Below, piece by piece: positions 1 through 7,117 of a DNA stretch of 7,924 bases (position 1 is its first letter; each line of letters starts with the position of its first letter). The position numbers and the translations under genes are program-made. Source of the DNA: Fidelibacterota bacterium (GTDB taxonomy: Bacteria; Fidelibacterota; UBA2242); the NCBI GenBank assembly GCA_023229045.1, contig JALOAB010000098.1:1-7924 (forward strand). Reading direction: 5' to 3'. The notes under the pieces were generated by a model, which ran no database searches, was not told where the DNA came from, and saw only the letters and a list, made by a program, of their open reading frames with translations.

Positions 1-132
1 CGCGGTGAAGAAATCACCGATGACGTTATGGAATCTCAGAATTCGATTGTCTTCGACGAAGCTGAAAACCGCATGCATGTCCAAAAGGCTATCATTCACA
101 CATTGATGCTCGGAAAAGACGTCATTCAATAG
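1..132 (+). CDS. argF: Ornithine carbamoyltransferase, C-terminal 43 residues (5' truncated by window edge)
   Basis: This enzyme transfers carbamoyl from carbamoyl phosphate to ornithine to give citrulline in arginine biosynthesis, in the cytoplasm. The frame is open from base 1 to TAG at 130-132. It reads RGEEITDDVMES, then SIVFDEAENRMHVQKAII. This is the family's conserved tail: the arginine and acidic stretch that follows the HCLP motif (HCLP itself lies off the window), then the VFDxAENRxHxQKA helix. Aspartate carbamoyltransferase ends differently. The last codons (VIQ, stop) lie inside the first copy of an 11-bp tandem repeat, so the extreme C-terminus may have been set by that repeat. 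No further gene follows in this direction before the insertion sequence. Family assignment is secure; the argF symbol assumes the ordinary biosynthetic enzyme. Confidence 0.88.
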   Translation, partial: RGEEITDDVMESQNSIVFDEAENRMHVQKAIIHTLMLGKDVIQ

Positions 133-218
133 TCATACAATAGTCATTCGATAGTCATTAGCCGCTTTCGGCGGCGGCATTTATGGTCATTTATTGTTAT
201 TCAATTGTCATTCGATTG
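122..218. repeat. 11-bp tandem repeat TCATTCRATAG with an enclosed GC hairpin
   Basis: Three full copies stand head to tail at 122-132, 133-143 and 144-154, followed by a partial TCATT at 155-159. Next comes a GC-rich hairpin at 161-175. Beyond it lie three diverged copies ending in TTG instead of TAG: 187-196 (10 bp), 197-207 and 208-218. The first copy overlaps the argF stop codon. The same arrangement (copies, hairpin, copy) recurs at 345-389. The unit is too short and lacks spacers for a CRISPR array. Function is unknown. Confidence 0.75.
161..175 (+). terminator. Possible argF transcription terminator hairpin
   Basis: GCCGC (161-165) pairs with GCGGC (171-175) around the loop TTTCG, 28 bases after the argF stop. 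The following bases (from 176) are T-rich but lack a clean U run, so termination is only plausible. It may instead be just the hairpin core of the surrounding repeat. Confidence 0.3.
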
Positions 219-344
219 CTGAGCAAAGCGAAGTCCGGTTAATAACCAGGCCTTGACTGGCTCTTGACGGATCATTTGTAGTCTTTAAGGCAATAAGACA
301 TTGAAGCATTCATTTTAAAATTTGAGATTTGAAATTTGGAATTT
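219..344. other. Gene-free spacer with AT-rich degenerate repeat
   Basis: No convincing reading frame on either strand. The left half has a loose duplication (CTTGACTGG, then CTTGACGG). The right half (about 310-345) is a degenerate tract of AAATTTGRR-like words, including the palindrome ATTTTAAAAT at 311-320 (allowing for its edges). Such tracts are common between genes in these lineages. I see no RNA gene or clear promoter. Confidence 0.5.
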
Positions 345-389
345 TCATTCAATAGTCATTATCCGGCTACCGCCGGAGTTATTCGATAG
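345..389. repeat. Second composite repeat: 11-bp units flanking a perfect hairpin
   Basis: TCATTCAATAG (345-355) and TCATT (356-360) precede a perfect 6-bp stem, TCCGGC (362-367) with GCCGGA (372-377) around TACC. TTATTCGATAG (379-389) follows. The order matches the first composite repeat at 122-218, but the stem sequence differs. That suggests the hairpin's shape, not its sequence, is kept. TTTTTG follows at 390-395, so on the + strand it could also act as a weak terminator. Confidence 0.65.
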
Positions 390-451
390 TTTTTGTCCAT
401 TACGCCTAGTTTATAGTTGTTGGGAGGCGTCGGGTCAATCCTATTAAAAGA

Positions 452-480
452 AATCTCCGTGTAACTCAGCGTTACCTCTG
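452..480. repeat. Left half of an REP-like palindromic repeat split by the IS
   Basis: GTAAC (461-465) and GTTAC (471-475) form a perfect stem around TCAGC. Joining this segment, up to the shared CTCTG, to the bases from 1719 onward restores one continuous imperfect palindrome. In it the outer CTCCG of the left half can pair with CGGTGAG of the right half, with a bulge. From memory it resembles a dispersed intergenic repeat of the type 'CTCTGCGTTACCTCTGCGG' seen in many bacterial genomes; I could not check this. Read on the - strand, the stem is followed by a T-rich run (GATTTCTTTTAAT), so the intact repeat may have terminated the large - strand gene. Confidence 0.55.
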
Positions 481-495
481 TGAATCTTGTACGTT

Positions 496-680
496 TGGTT
501 GTGAATAAAATAAATAAAAAAGAAATTAGCAATATGAAACCATTGGGTGGAGAAATTGATCTGTGTTTTAGGCCACCAGAGCTTGTCGCGGAGATTAATT
601 CCCGCCCATCTTTCTTTCAAGTCTGGGCAGAATCTAAGGGCGTTGACCCTGTGTGTAGCAAGAGTAGAGCGGAAAGAATA
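496..680 (+). ncRNA. Candidate bridge RNA of the IS110 element
   Basis: IS110-group recombinases use a structured RNA from the left end whose two internal loops specify target and donor DNA (established for IS621). Here two closed loops can be drawn. Loop 1 has stem 544-550 with 602-608 (TGGGTGG/CCGCCCA, one wobble). Its 3' side carries TCGCGGAG (586-593), which pairs with all 8 bases of right target 1714-1721, two of them wobbles. Loop 2 has stem 612-618 with 672-678 (TTCTTTC/GAAAGAA). It contains GCAGAATCT (627-635), identical to right-end bases 1707-1715, then an inner hairpin AGGG/CCCT (637-640 with 647-650), then GTAGAG (664-669), which can pair with CTCTGT at the left end. A 5-bp stem 496-500 with 538-542 may form the 5' part. 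The left target guide is weak, and the RNA ends are guesses. Confidence 0.6.
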
Positions 681-723
681 AAGCGGATCCTCAATGGTAA
701 AACAGTCAGACAGGAGAATTTTC

Positions 724-1692
724 ATGAAGTTGTATTTAGGCATTGACATGAGCAAGTCTGGTTTCACAGCGGCTCTTTGCAGTGAAGATCAAGTTTTTCA
801 GATTGTCCATCCGGAAGTAAGAAATCAGATCGATGGCTGGCAGACAATCAGGGATTGGGTGTTGAAACAATCTAAAGAGAACCCGGTTGGAGTTCATCTC
901 GGAGTTGAATCGACGGGTGGTTATGAAAAACCGCTGATTGACTGGTTCCGGTCCAATACGGAGTTTGTCGTCACAGTTCTGAATCCGGTGCGGGTCAAAA
1001 AGTTCGCCCAATCGGAACTTTCGCGCACCAAGAACGATCTGAACGATGCGCGCTTGATTGCGCGTTATCTGGCGATTCGAAAGCCAGAGCCGACACCGGT
1101 CATAGTTCCTGAAATTGAAGAACTCAAATTGATGGCGCGTCATTTGGAACATCTCATACGCAAACAGGCTGATGAAAAAACTTATCTGGATTCGGTTACT
1201 GAGGCTGCCATTCGAAGCCAAACCCAGGATATTATTCAGACCTATCAGAAACAGATTGAGAAAGTACAGGTTCAAATCCGTAAGCATATTGACTCCCATC
1301 CAAACTTGCGCAATCAATCCGGTTTACTCCAATCTATTCCCGGAATCGGGGAGAAAACCAGCGCTATTTTGTTATGCGAATGTATTCCGGCATTGACCCC
1401 TAAGCAACAAGTGGCCCATGCCGGTCTGGCACCCCGCCATAACCAATCCGGCAAGATGAATGGTAAAACCCAACTCTGTAAGACCGGCAACAAACGCCTG
1501 CGCACCGCTCTATATTTACCAACCTTATGCGCCATCAGATGTAATCCTGTTATAAGCGAGTTTTATCAACGCCTGATCGCGCGCGGAAAACCTAAAATGG
1601 TTGCGGTAGGAGCATGTATGCGCAAACTTGTTCATATTATCGTTGGTGTGCTTAAAAATCAAATATCATTTAATCCAAACTATGCACTTTAA
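724..1692 (+). CDS. IS110-family DEDD/serine recombinase (transposase)
   Basis: This recombinase catalyses excision and insertion of its element, guided by a bridge RNA in characterised relatives. I chose ATG 724 (322 residues) because AGGAGA at 712-717 lies 6 bases upstream; an in-frame ATG at 694 has no such site and would intrude on the RNA region. The RuvC-like N-terminal domain (about 1-150) has GIDMSK with D8, GVESTGGYE with E62, and KNDLNDARL with D105 and D108: the complete DEDD set. A charged helical linker spans roughly 130-190. The C-terminal transposase domain (about 197-310) has the helix-hairpin-helix-like SIPGIGEKTS, then GLAPRHNQSGKMNGK, whose S242 sits where IS621 has its catalytic S241, then CKTGNKRLR. 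A cysteine precedes KTGN where serine is common. Length matches the family, with no frameshift or internal stop, so it is probably active. Confidence 0.93.
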   Translation: MKLYLGIDMSKSGFTAALCSEDQVFQIVHPEVRNQIDGWQTIRDWVLKQSKENPVGVHLGVESTGGYEKPLIDWFRSNTEFVVTVLNPVRVKKFAQSELSRTKNDLNDARLIARYLAIRKPEPTPVIVPEIEELKLMARHLEHLIRKQADEKTYLDSVTEAAIRSQTQDIIQTYQKQIEKVQVQIRKHIDSHPNLRNQSGLLQSIPGIGEKTSAILLCECIPALTPKQQVAHAGLAPRHNQSGKMNGKTQLCKTGNKRLRTALYLPTLCAIRCNPVISEFYQRLIARGKPKMVAVGACMRKLVHIIVGVLKNQISFNPNYAL

Positions 1693-1694
1693 CC

Positions 1695-1715
1695 TTGACT
1701 TTGAACGCAGAATCT
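1695..1715 (+). promoter_or_regulatory. Right-end -35-like box that could form a junction promoter in the circular IS
   Basis: TTGACT (1695-1700) is one base from the consensus -35 box and lies just after the recombinase stop. If the element circularises at the CT core, this box comes 17 bases upstream of GTGAAT (480-485) in the left end, which matches only the last three bases of a TATAAT box. A junction promoter driving the bridge RNA is established for IS621. Here the -10 is poor, so the call is tentative. Confidence 0.35.
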
Positions 1716-1728
1716 CTGCGGTGAGGAA

Positions 1729-4700
1729 TTATTTCACAAAGATCACTTTCTGCAGATTGGTCTGATTGCCTGACTGCAGGCGAATGATGTATATTCCCGC
1801 ACTCAGGTTCTGCGGTTGCCATTTGTAAGAGTAAGTGCCTTTAAGGGTATAAGTGCTAACCAGCGTCTCTATCAACTGCCCGCGCAGGTTAAAAACGTTT
1901 AACGTCGTCTGCCCATCATCAGTCAGGGGGTAGCTCAGCGTCACACTCGGATTGAAGGGATTCGGATAGGCTTTCTGCAATCCAAAAACCAGCGGTAACT
2001 GCTCCCCCTCAGCCTCAACCTTAATCTCAATCTCCTTATGCCAGGTGATTTTGCCGCTGTAATCCACATCCGCCAGGCGATAGAGATAGGTCGCACCCGG
2101 AACGACGGACGCGTCGGTATAGGCGTACTCGTGCGCTTCGGAGGTGCTGCCGTACCCTTGCAAGTCTTTCACAGTGGCATAACTCGCAATTTCTTCCCAT
2201 TCATTCGCAACTCGCAACTGTCTCTGGACAATAAAACCCAAATTCTCGGTCTCGGACTCAGTTGTCCATTCTAACAAAACCTCGCCATTATGGTATTCTA
2301 CGTTGAAGTCGGTCAGCTCCACCGGCAGGGAATTATCATTGTTGCCGCCCAGGGCAAATTCGGAGAATCCCGTCAGTCCGTTCGCCTGAATATAGGTTGA
2401 GGTATTTGTCACATCAGCGTGGATTTCCCAGTCCCCGTTCTCATTATCCCGCCGAAGCAACTGCAATGTTTCGGGAGATCCGATCCCGTTCCCGCTGATC
2501 TTGTCGAAGTACAGCCGCAGCGTTGCCGTAAAGGACTCCGCGTCGGTCGAGAGTATCCAGTAATAGGGTGACAAACTGCTGACGCCATCCGGGAGATTGC
2601 CGGAACGCCCCTCGGAGAAATAATAGCCCGACACCCTGCCGCTGACGCCTGAGGAGGGATTAAAGGTAACCCCGCCTGCGGCATCCGTGGAAATGATGCC
2701 GTTTTCCGTTTCCGTCACGGGATCTGTGAAGCTTCCCGACGCCGCGGCATTCCGGCCGGTGAATTCGACGGCGCCGGCATCGGGCGCGCTTTCACTCCGG
2801 GCGTTCCCGTAATAATCCGTGCCGATGCCGCTGACCGGCTGAGCCATGCCGGAGGCGGGTGAGGGCGGAAGCACATACAGATCGTTCAGCGTGTGGAACA
2901 GCGGATCGCCCGAGAGCGAATTGGCGTCAAGCGATGTGGCGGTCTGCCAGTTTCCTAAACTTGCATAGCTGTCCGTGCCGTTGTTGGCGGTCCCCACATA
3001 GCCTCCCGTTCCGCCGGCGTACAGCAGATTGTAATCCTGCGTGAGCGATGCGTTGGAATTCAAATTCACGGCGTAGTGTTTTTGCGTTGAACCGACATTC
3101 GTTCGCATGTTGGCAAAAATATTGCCGCGAATATCGTCCGCGGCGCTGACGCTCCGGAAAAAAGCCTGGGAATAGGTGCTGCCGGCCGTTCCGGTCACCG
3201 TGCCGCCGATGCGGACGGAGTTAAAGCATAGCGTATTGGCAGAACTTGAAGCATCTGCAACGCCCCGGATATTGAGGGCATTTGATATACCCGAACCGAG
3301 ACTGACCATATTGTTGATCACGGAAACGGGACCGCTTACCATCTGTATCCCGTTGATAAGAGATGCTGAGTTGGAGGTGCTTTGAGACAGATTATAGATA
3401 TGATTTTTATCGATAATACATCCTGTCCCGGTATTCTTGTAATAGATCCCGTTCATTTCAACGGCATTGGATTCGTGTGTGCTTGACAAATTATAAATGC
3501 TGTTATCCGAAATGGACACATTGTTCGGATTGTAGGTGTAAACGGCATAGATCCCGCTTAAGGCATTGTTGTCGCCCGAAGAAGTGCTGCCGGCAGACAT
3601 GCTCAGATCGCGGACCGTATTCCCGGAAACGCTGCCGCCGCGATCATTAAGATAGAGCCCGCGAATTTTGGCAGCAGTACTTGTCGAGGCATATTCCAGG
3701 TTTGCCACGGTGTTGTTGCTAACGCTTGTCGTACCTCCTCCGGCCCGTGATGCAATGCCGAACAGGACGGTAGCGCTGCTGTTCAGCCCCCGGATGCTCC
3801 CGCTCTGCGTCAGGCTGCCGACCAAGTTACCCGAAATGAGATGTGTTCCGGCATTTGAACTTGTATTGTTTATCCCGCAGAATTCCCCGTAATAATAGAG
3901 GGTTACTCCCCCGACGGTATTGTTGCTGATCGTAGCCGGCGCGTCTCCTGAACTGTATACGATACCGTATGCATAGCCATTCCACGGGGCATTCAGCGTG
4001 ATGGCGTTGTTATTTGCAGAGGATCCGATGGTGTTTCCGGTGTTTGAACCGATCGTCGTTTTTCCGTCACCAACCTTGATCCCGATAAAATTTGTGGCAT
4101 TCTCGCCTGAATGATAAATGCTGAAATTCGAAATGACATTCCCGTCAATGGCGCTTGTCAGTGAAGCGGATGCTCCTTCAATATGGATACCGATGAAAGC
4201 GCCTCTCCCGCCGGAATGGGTCCAGGTCGAGCCGCCGCATTCGGGTTCGGAGCCGCCGATATGGTTGTTGCTGACCGTACAGCTTCCGGCAATGTCGAAA
4301 TACATGCCGTAGATTGTACAATAATCGTTGTCATGAAAAGTTCGTGATGCGGTTTGATAGAGGCTGTTGCCGGTAACGGTCCAGGATCCGTTGCCCCACC
4401 AGGGAAGGTGAATTCCGGAGTGATATCGGTATGTTGTTCCTGCATAAAAATCGTAAATATGACAATTTGAGATGGTATTCCCGCTGTTATCCGGAGTTAA
4501 ACCGCTTGGATTATAGGAATACACGCAGGCACTGGTGTTTCCCTGTCCGTCGATATCGCAATGATCGAGGGTGTTGTTGTCGTTGCCGGTCACAGAACCG
4601 CCGCCGAAGTGCACCAGGCCGTTATTGATGCTGATGCTGCTGTTTGAGGGTGCCTTTCCGCGCATGATCACATATTTGACCGTATTGTTACAGGCATCAT

Positions 4701-6774
4701 AAAAGTAGAGCGTTTTGTTAGTGTTCGAGGCTTCGCTCGTGTTGTGGATCGTCAGATCCTTGGTTCCGCTGTTCCCACCCACTTGTCCGTCGATGGTCAC
4801 GTTGTCGGCGCCGTTCAGATTGATCATCGTGGACACCGCGCCGCTGATACTCACGCCGGCCGTTCCGGGACGGATCAGAACGGAGGAATAGGAGGCGGAG
4901 CCGGAACCGCTGGCGTTCAGTGTTGGAGAGGAGGTTTCCGTGACGTTTGACTCGATCAGGATGCCGATGTCCCCGGTATGGGTCCCGGCGTTAACGGCGT
5001 CAAAGGCTTCCTTCAAGGTGTTGTAGGTGGCTGCCGTGGTTCCACCCGTGGAAGTCAGGGAGATGGGAGGAACCGGTTCGCCGTCCCCAAGGCCGAATTC
5101 CGAAAAACCGCTCATTCCGCTGCGGTGCAGGACGGGGATGTCATTGCTCCCGGTCGTGGCGAGATGCGTTCCGTCGACCGTCCAGTCCGAAGCGGAGTTG
5201 GATCTTTTCAAAAGATGCAGACTTGTATAATCGCTGATCACGGCAAATCCGGCAGCGGTCACGTCAAGAGAGTAGACACCGCCGTTTAGTCCGTTTCCGG
5301 ACGTCAGGGTCCAGTATCCGTCAGGATAACAGGATGTAATATTAAAACTGCCGTCCCGGACGGGATCGCTGCTCAGGTCCACGCTGTTTGTGCCGGGATC
5401 CGAGGCCGTGAACCCGGATAAAAGCGTCCCGCCGGTCGAAGGCGCCGAGGTGAAGCTGAGGTTCAGGGGACAATAATCAGCCGCGGTCCCGACGGGAAAG
5501 AGAATATCCGATGCTTCGGCGGCGGCGATCCAGCGCCGGAAATTCCCGATGACCGCGCCGGCAGTCCGGCTGACGGACCCCGCGGAAGATGCGGAAGTTC
5601 CAACGGTCAACGTATTGGAACCTGTTGTCAGGTTCCCGGAGACAAGGTTCAGCGCGCCCCCAACCGTTATGCCTGAAGTTAAGGTAAGTCCGGCGCTGTT
5701 GTTGAGGGTCAGGTTATTGACTGCGGCGGGAAATTCGGAACCGCTCACTTGGGCGTCGGCGCCGCTAAATTTATAATTTGCGCCAGCATGCAGGCTTTTT
5801 GTTCCGCTGACCGTTAACTGATCATTAATACCGTAATCGTAACCGCCTTTCAATTCCAGGGTTGCGCCGGCAGAAAGAGCAAAATTTCCGGCCCCGTTGA
5901 CCGTTACGGCGTTATCGATCTGAAAAGTCCCCGCGGCAAAGGTGAGGGTACTCTCTTCGGCAATGCTTACACCCCACCCGGTTTCGGGTTTGTACAATCG
6001 GATGGGAAAGGCGTCGGAAGCGGACCAGGAAAGATCTGAGCTGACCTGAAGCGCCGCAAGGGCAAGGGCATCGATTCCGTTATCCGAGCCCGTATTGCCC
6101 GTGTACGTACCTGCCGCACCATTCCGGATGTAGGCTCCGAACCCGCCGTTATTGTTCATCGTATTGTTTGTCATGTCTGCAACGGAGTTAATTATATACA
6201 CGCCGTCATAGGTGCTTCCTCCGTTATGGCTGAACGTAGAGCCGGAGATCACAAGATCCGTCGCCCCATCCGCGTATAAGCCGTGGGTTAAACTGTATTC
6301 TGAAGTGCTGTTAATAAAGTGTCCGGAGGAACCGGTATGAAACTTGAGATTTGTATAATATGCGCTGCTGCCGCCGTAACGGAACACACAGTGATCGAAC
6401 GTGGCGGGTCCCGGCCAAATATAAGCACCAATCCAGTCACCCGGCTGAGGGTTGCCGTCCGATCCGCTGATGGTTTCGCCTATGCTGTTGTCGTTCATTG
6501 AGGTAAAATAGACCTTGCTCCCGGAGGAACCGTTGACATCCAGCGTTCCCTGAATATTTAATTGCTTACCCTCTGCAAATTTTAAAATCACACCGGCTTC
6601 CAGCGTCAGTGTGGTTCCGCTGTTAACCCAGATACTTTCCTGAACATAGTAGGTTCCGACAGTCAATGTCCCCGAAACAGGACTTGTGGAAATGGTCGTG
6701 TATGCGAAAGATAAAGAACTGATAATGCATACAACTAGCATACCCCTTAGCCAGTTATTAATAAATCGTCTCAT
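1729..6774 (-). CDS. Very large secreted beta-helix protein with T9SS C-terminal sorting domain
   Basis: A 1681-residue exported protein, probably surface-attached or released; its ligand or substrate is not evident. The start has AGGAG (complement of 6783-6787) 8 bases upstream. Residues 1-24 form a signal peptide (basic MRRFINNWLR, hydrophobic MLVVCIISSLSFA). Residues about 30-400 are rich in G, S, T and N with beta-helix repeats (GTLTV, TLTLEAGVILKF, NNTMNNNGG). A beta-rich module ends at GFSEF (556-560). A second beta-helix runs from about 575 to 1340 with many short SNNTV / SGNTV / DNSIYNL turns, closing with YYGNAR and PDAGAVEF (1331-1338). A second copy of the module ends at GFSEF (1469-1473). 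SLPVELTDF (from 1482) opens a fibronectin-like domain. AYPNPFNPS (1602-1610) opens the T9SS type A sorting domain, ending GIYIIRLQSG...KVIFVK. No catalytic motif is recognisable, so an enzymatic role (for example polysaccharide lyase) is unproven; adhesion is an alternative. The 3' end abuts the insertion sequence. Confidence 0.93.
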   Translation of the reverse strand: MRRFINNWLRGMLVVCIISSLSFAYTTISTSPVSGTLTVGTYYVQESIWVNSGTTLTLEAGVILKFAEGKQLNIQGTLDVNGSSGSKVYFTSMNDNSIGETISGSDGNPQPGDWIGAYIWPGPATFDHCVFRYGGSSAYYTNLKFHTGSSGHFINSTSEYSLTHGLYADGATDLVISGSTFSHNGGSTYDGVYIINSVADMTNNTMNNNGGFGAYIRNGAAGTYTGNTGSDNGIDALALAALQVSSDLSWSASDAFPIRLYKPETGWGVSIAEESTLTFAAGTFQIDNAVTVNGAGNFALSAGATLELKGGYDYGINDQLTVSGTKSLHAGANYKFSGADAQVSGSEFPAAVNNLTLNNSAGLTLTSGITVGGALNLVSGNLTTGSNTLTVGTSASSAGSVSRTAGAVIGNFRRWIAAAEASDILFPVGTAADYCPLNLSFTSAPSTGGTLLSGFTASDPGTNSVDLSSDPVRDGSFNITSCYPDGYWTLTSGNGLNGGVYSLDVTAAGFAVISDYTSLHLLKRSNSASDWTVDGTHLATTGSNDIPVLHRSGMSGFSEFGLGDGEPVPPISLTSTGGTTAATYNTLKEAFDAVNAGTHTGDIGILIESNVTETSSPTLNASGSGSASYSSVLIRPGTAGVSISGAVSTMINLNGADNVTIDGQVGGNSGTKDLTIHNTSEASNTNKTLYFYDACNNTVKYVIMRGKAPSNSSISINNGLVHFGGGSVTGNDNNTLDHCDIDGQGNTSACVYSYNPSGLTPDNSGNTISNCHIYDFYAGTTYRYHSGIHLPWWGNGSWTVTGNSLYQTASRTFHDNDYCTIYGMYFDIAGSCTVSNNHIGGSEPECGGSTWTHSGGRGAFIGIHIEGASASLTSAIDGNVISNFSIYHSGENATNFIGIKVGDGKTTIGSNTGNTIGSSANNNAITLNAPWNGYAYGIVYSSGDAPATISNNTVGGVTLYYYGEFCGINNTSSNAGTHLISGNLVGSLTQSGSIRGLNSSATVLFGIASRAGGGTTSVSNNTVANLEYASTSTAAKIRGLYLNDRGGSVSGNTVRDLSMSAGSTSSGDNNALSGIYAVYTYNPNNVSISDNSIYNLSSTHESNAVEMNGIYYKNTGTGCIIDKNHIYNLSQSTSNSASLINGIQMVSGPVSVINNMVSLGSGISNALNIRGVADASSSANTLCFNSVRIGGTVTGTAGSTYSQAFFRSVSAADDIRGNIFANMRTNVGSTQKHYAVNLNSNASLTQDYNLLYAGGTGGYVGTANNGTDSYASLGNWQTATSLDANSLSGDPLFHTLNDLYVLPPSPASGMAQPVSGIGTDYYGNARSESAPDAGAVEFTGRNAAASGSFTDPVTETENGIISTDAAGGVTFNPSSGVSGRVSGYYFSEGRSGNLPDGVSSLSPYYWILSTDAESFTATLRLYFDKISGNGIGSPETLQLLRRDNENGDWEIHADVTNTSTYIQANGLTGFSEFALGGNNDNSLPVELTDFNVEYHNGEVLLEWTTESETENLGFIVQRQLRVANEWEEIASYATVKDLQGYGSTSEAHEYAYTDASVVPGATYLYRLADVDYSGKITWHKEIEIKVEAEGEQLPLVFGLQKAYPNPFNPSVTLSYPLTDDGQTTLNVFNLRGQLIETLVSTYTLKGTYSYKWQPQNLSAGIYIIRLQSGNQTNLQKVIFVK

Positions 6775-6982
6775 GATAGTAACTCCTGTAAATTAAGTGA
6801 TAATAAAATTTAGACTGATGAGTAAGAAAGAGATCTGTGGCGTCTGTAATGGAATTATGTAAGTATTAACATCGAGTGTCATTTGCTCTATGCTCGTAAA
6901 AACTCTCTTATTATTAATGAATATTTAAAAAGAAAGTATAATTATAATCCAAATTAACAAAGTTTATTTTTAAAAGCCGTCT
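6775..6982 (-). promoter_or_regulatory. AT-rich leader of the large secreted-protein gene
   Basis: This 208-base stretch has no gene. Its best promoter-like word on the - strand is TATAAT (complement of 6941-6946), about 165 bases before the start codon. No convincing -35 box lies 16-18 bases further out, and the sequence is so AT-rich that chance matches are expected. The ribosome-binding site AGGAG (complement of 6783-6787) is clear. I see no riboswitch or strong hairpin. Confidence 0.3.
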
Positions 6983-7117
6983 TTATATGCTGTATTTTGT
7001 GATGTGAAACACGGTTTTGGAGATGTTTTTCCCCTCAATGTCAATCACGGCAATATTGGTCTGGGCATAAAGCACCGATACCAGAAAAAGCAGAACGGCA
7101 AGAAATATTTTTTTATT
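6983..7117 (-). pseudogene. Remnant of an exported-protein gene (signal peptide, lost start codon, truncated)
   Basis: Read on the - strand, the frame gives KKIFLAVLLFLVSVLYAQ, a classic signal peptide with cleavage after YA, then TNIAVIDIEGKNISK and a short tail ending at TAA (6983-6985). A good Shine-Dalgarno, AGGGGAG (complement of 7120-7126), sits at the right distance. Where ATG-AAA-AAA-ATA is expected the sequence reads AT followed by seven A's: deleting one G explains both the missing start and the frame. The product would be only about 45 residues, so the rest of the gene is gone. NIAVIDIEGKNIS resembles the mature N-terminus of exported CsgG/LpoB-like proteins ('IAVLDFEG...'), which is a guess. 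Alternatively it starts at the rare codon ATA, but the truncation still argues for decay. Confidence 0.6.

Larger units (their letters stand above)
476..1715 (+). mobile_element. IS110-group insertion sequence, apparently complete
   Basis: The element has a 246-base noncoding left end, one intact recombinase gene and a right end of only about 21 bases after the stop codon. That is the IS110-group layout; the IS1111 group has its long noncoding end on the other side. CTCTG occurs at both junctions (476-480 and 1714-1718). Two RNA-guide matches in the left end both point to the first CT of that repeat as the crossover core. There are no long terminal inverted repeats, as usual for this family. 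Removing the element restores a palindromic repeat, a known type of IS110 target. Boundaries are inferred from one copy; a comparison with an empty site would settle them. Confidence 0.75.

Noticed and set aside
122..218. CRISPR-like array
   Set aside because: Units are 11 bp, head to tail and without unique spacers; no cas gene is present.
480..746. 88-residue + strand reading frame ahead of the recombinase
   Set aside because: It starts with GTG on the IS junction, has no ribosome site, overlaps the recombinase start in another frame, and covers the region that folds as the candidate bridge RNA.
1706..1720. CGCAGA-ATC-TCTGCG palindrome as a terminator of the recombinase gene
   Set aside because: It spans the IS/chromosome junction and lacks a following T run; the guide matches explain the same bases better. 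It could still form a hairpin by chance.
2859..5776. Many short + strand reading frames opposite the large gene
   Set aside because: They are antisense shadows of a GC-rich, repetitive coding sequence, without ribosome sites or recognisable domains.
6715..6774. Lipoprotein signal in the large secreted protein (C16)
   Set aside because: The residues before the cysteine (LVV) do not fit a lipobox, which needs G, A or S at -1; an ordinary signal peptide ending SFA fits better.
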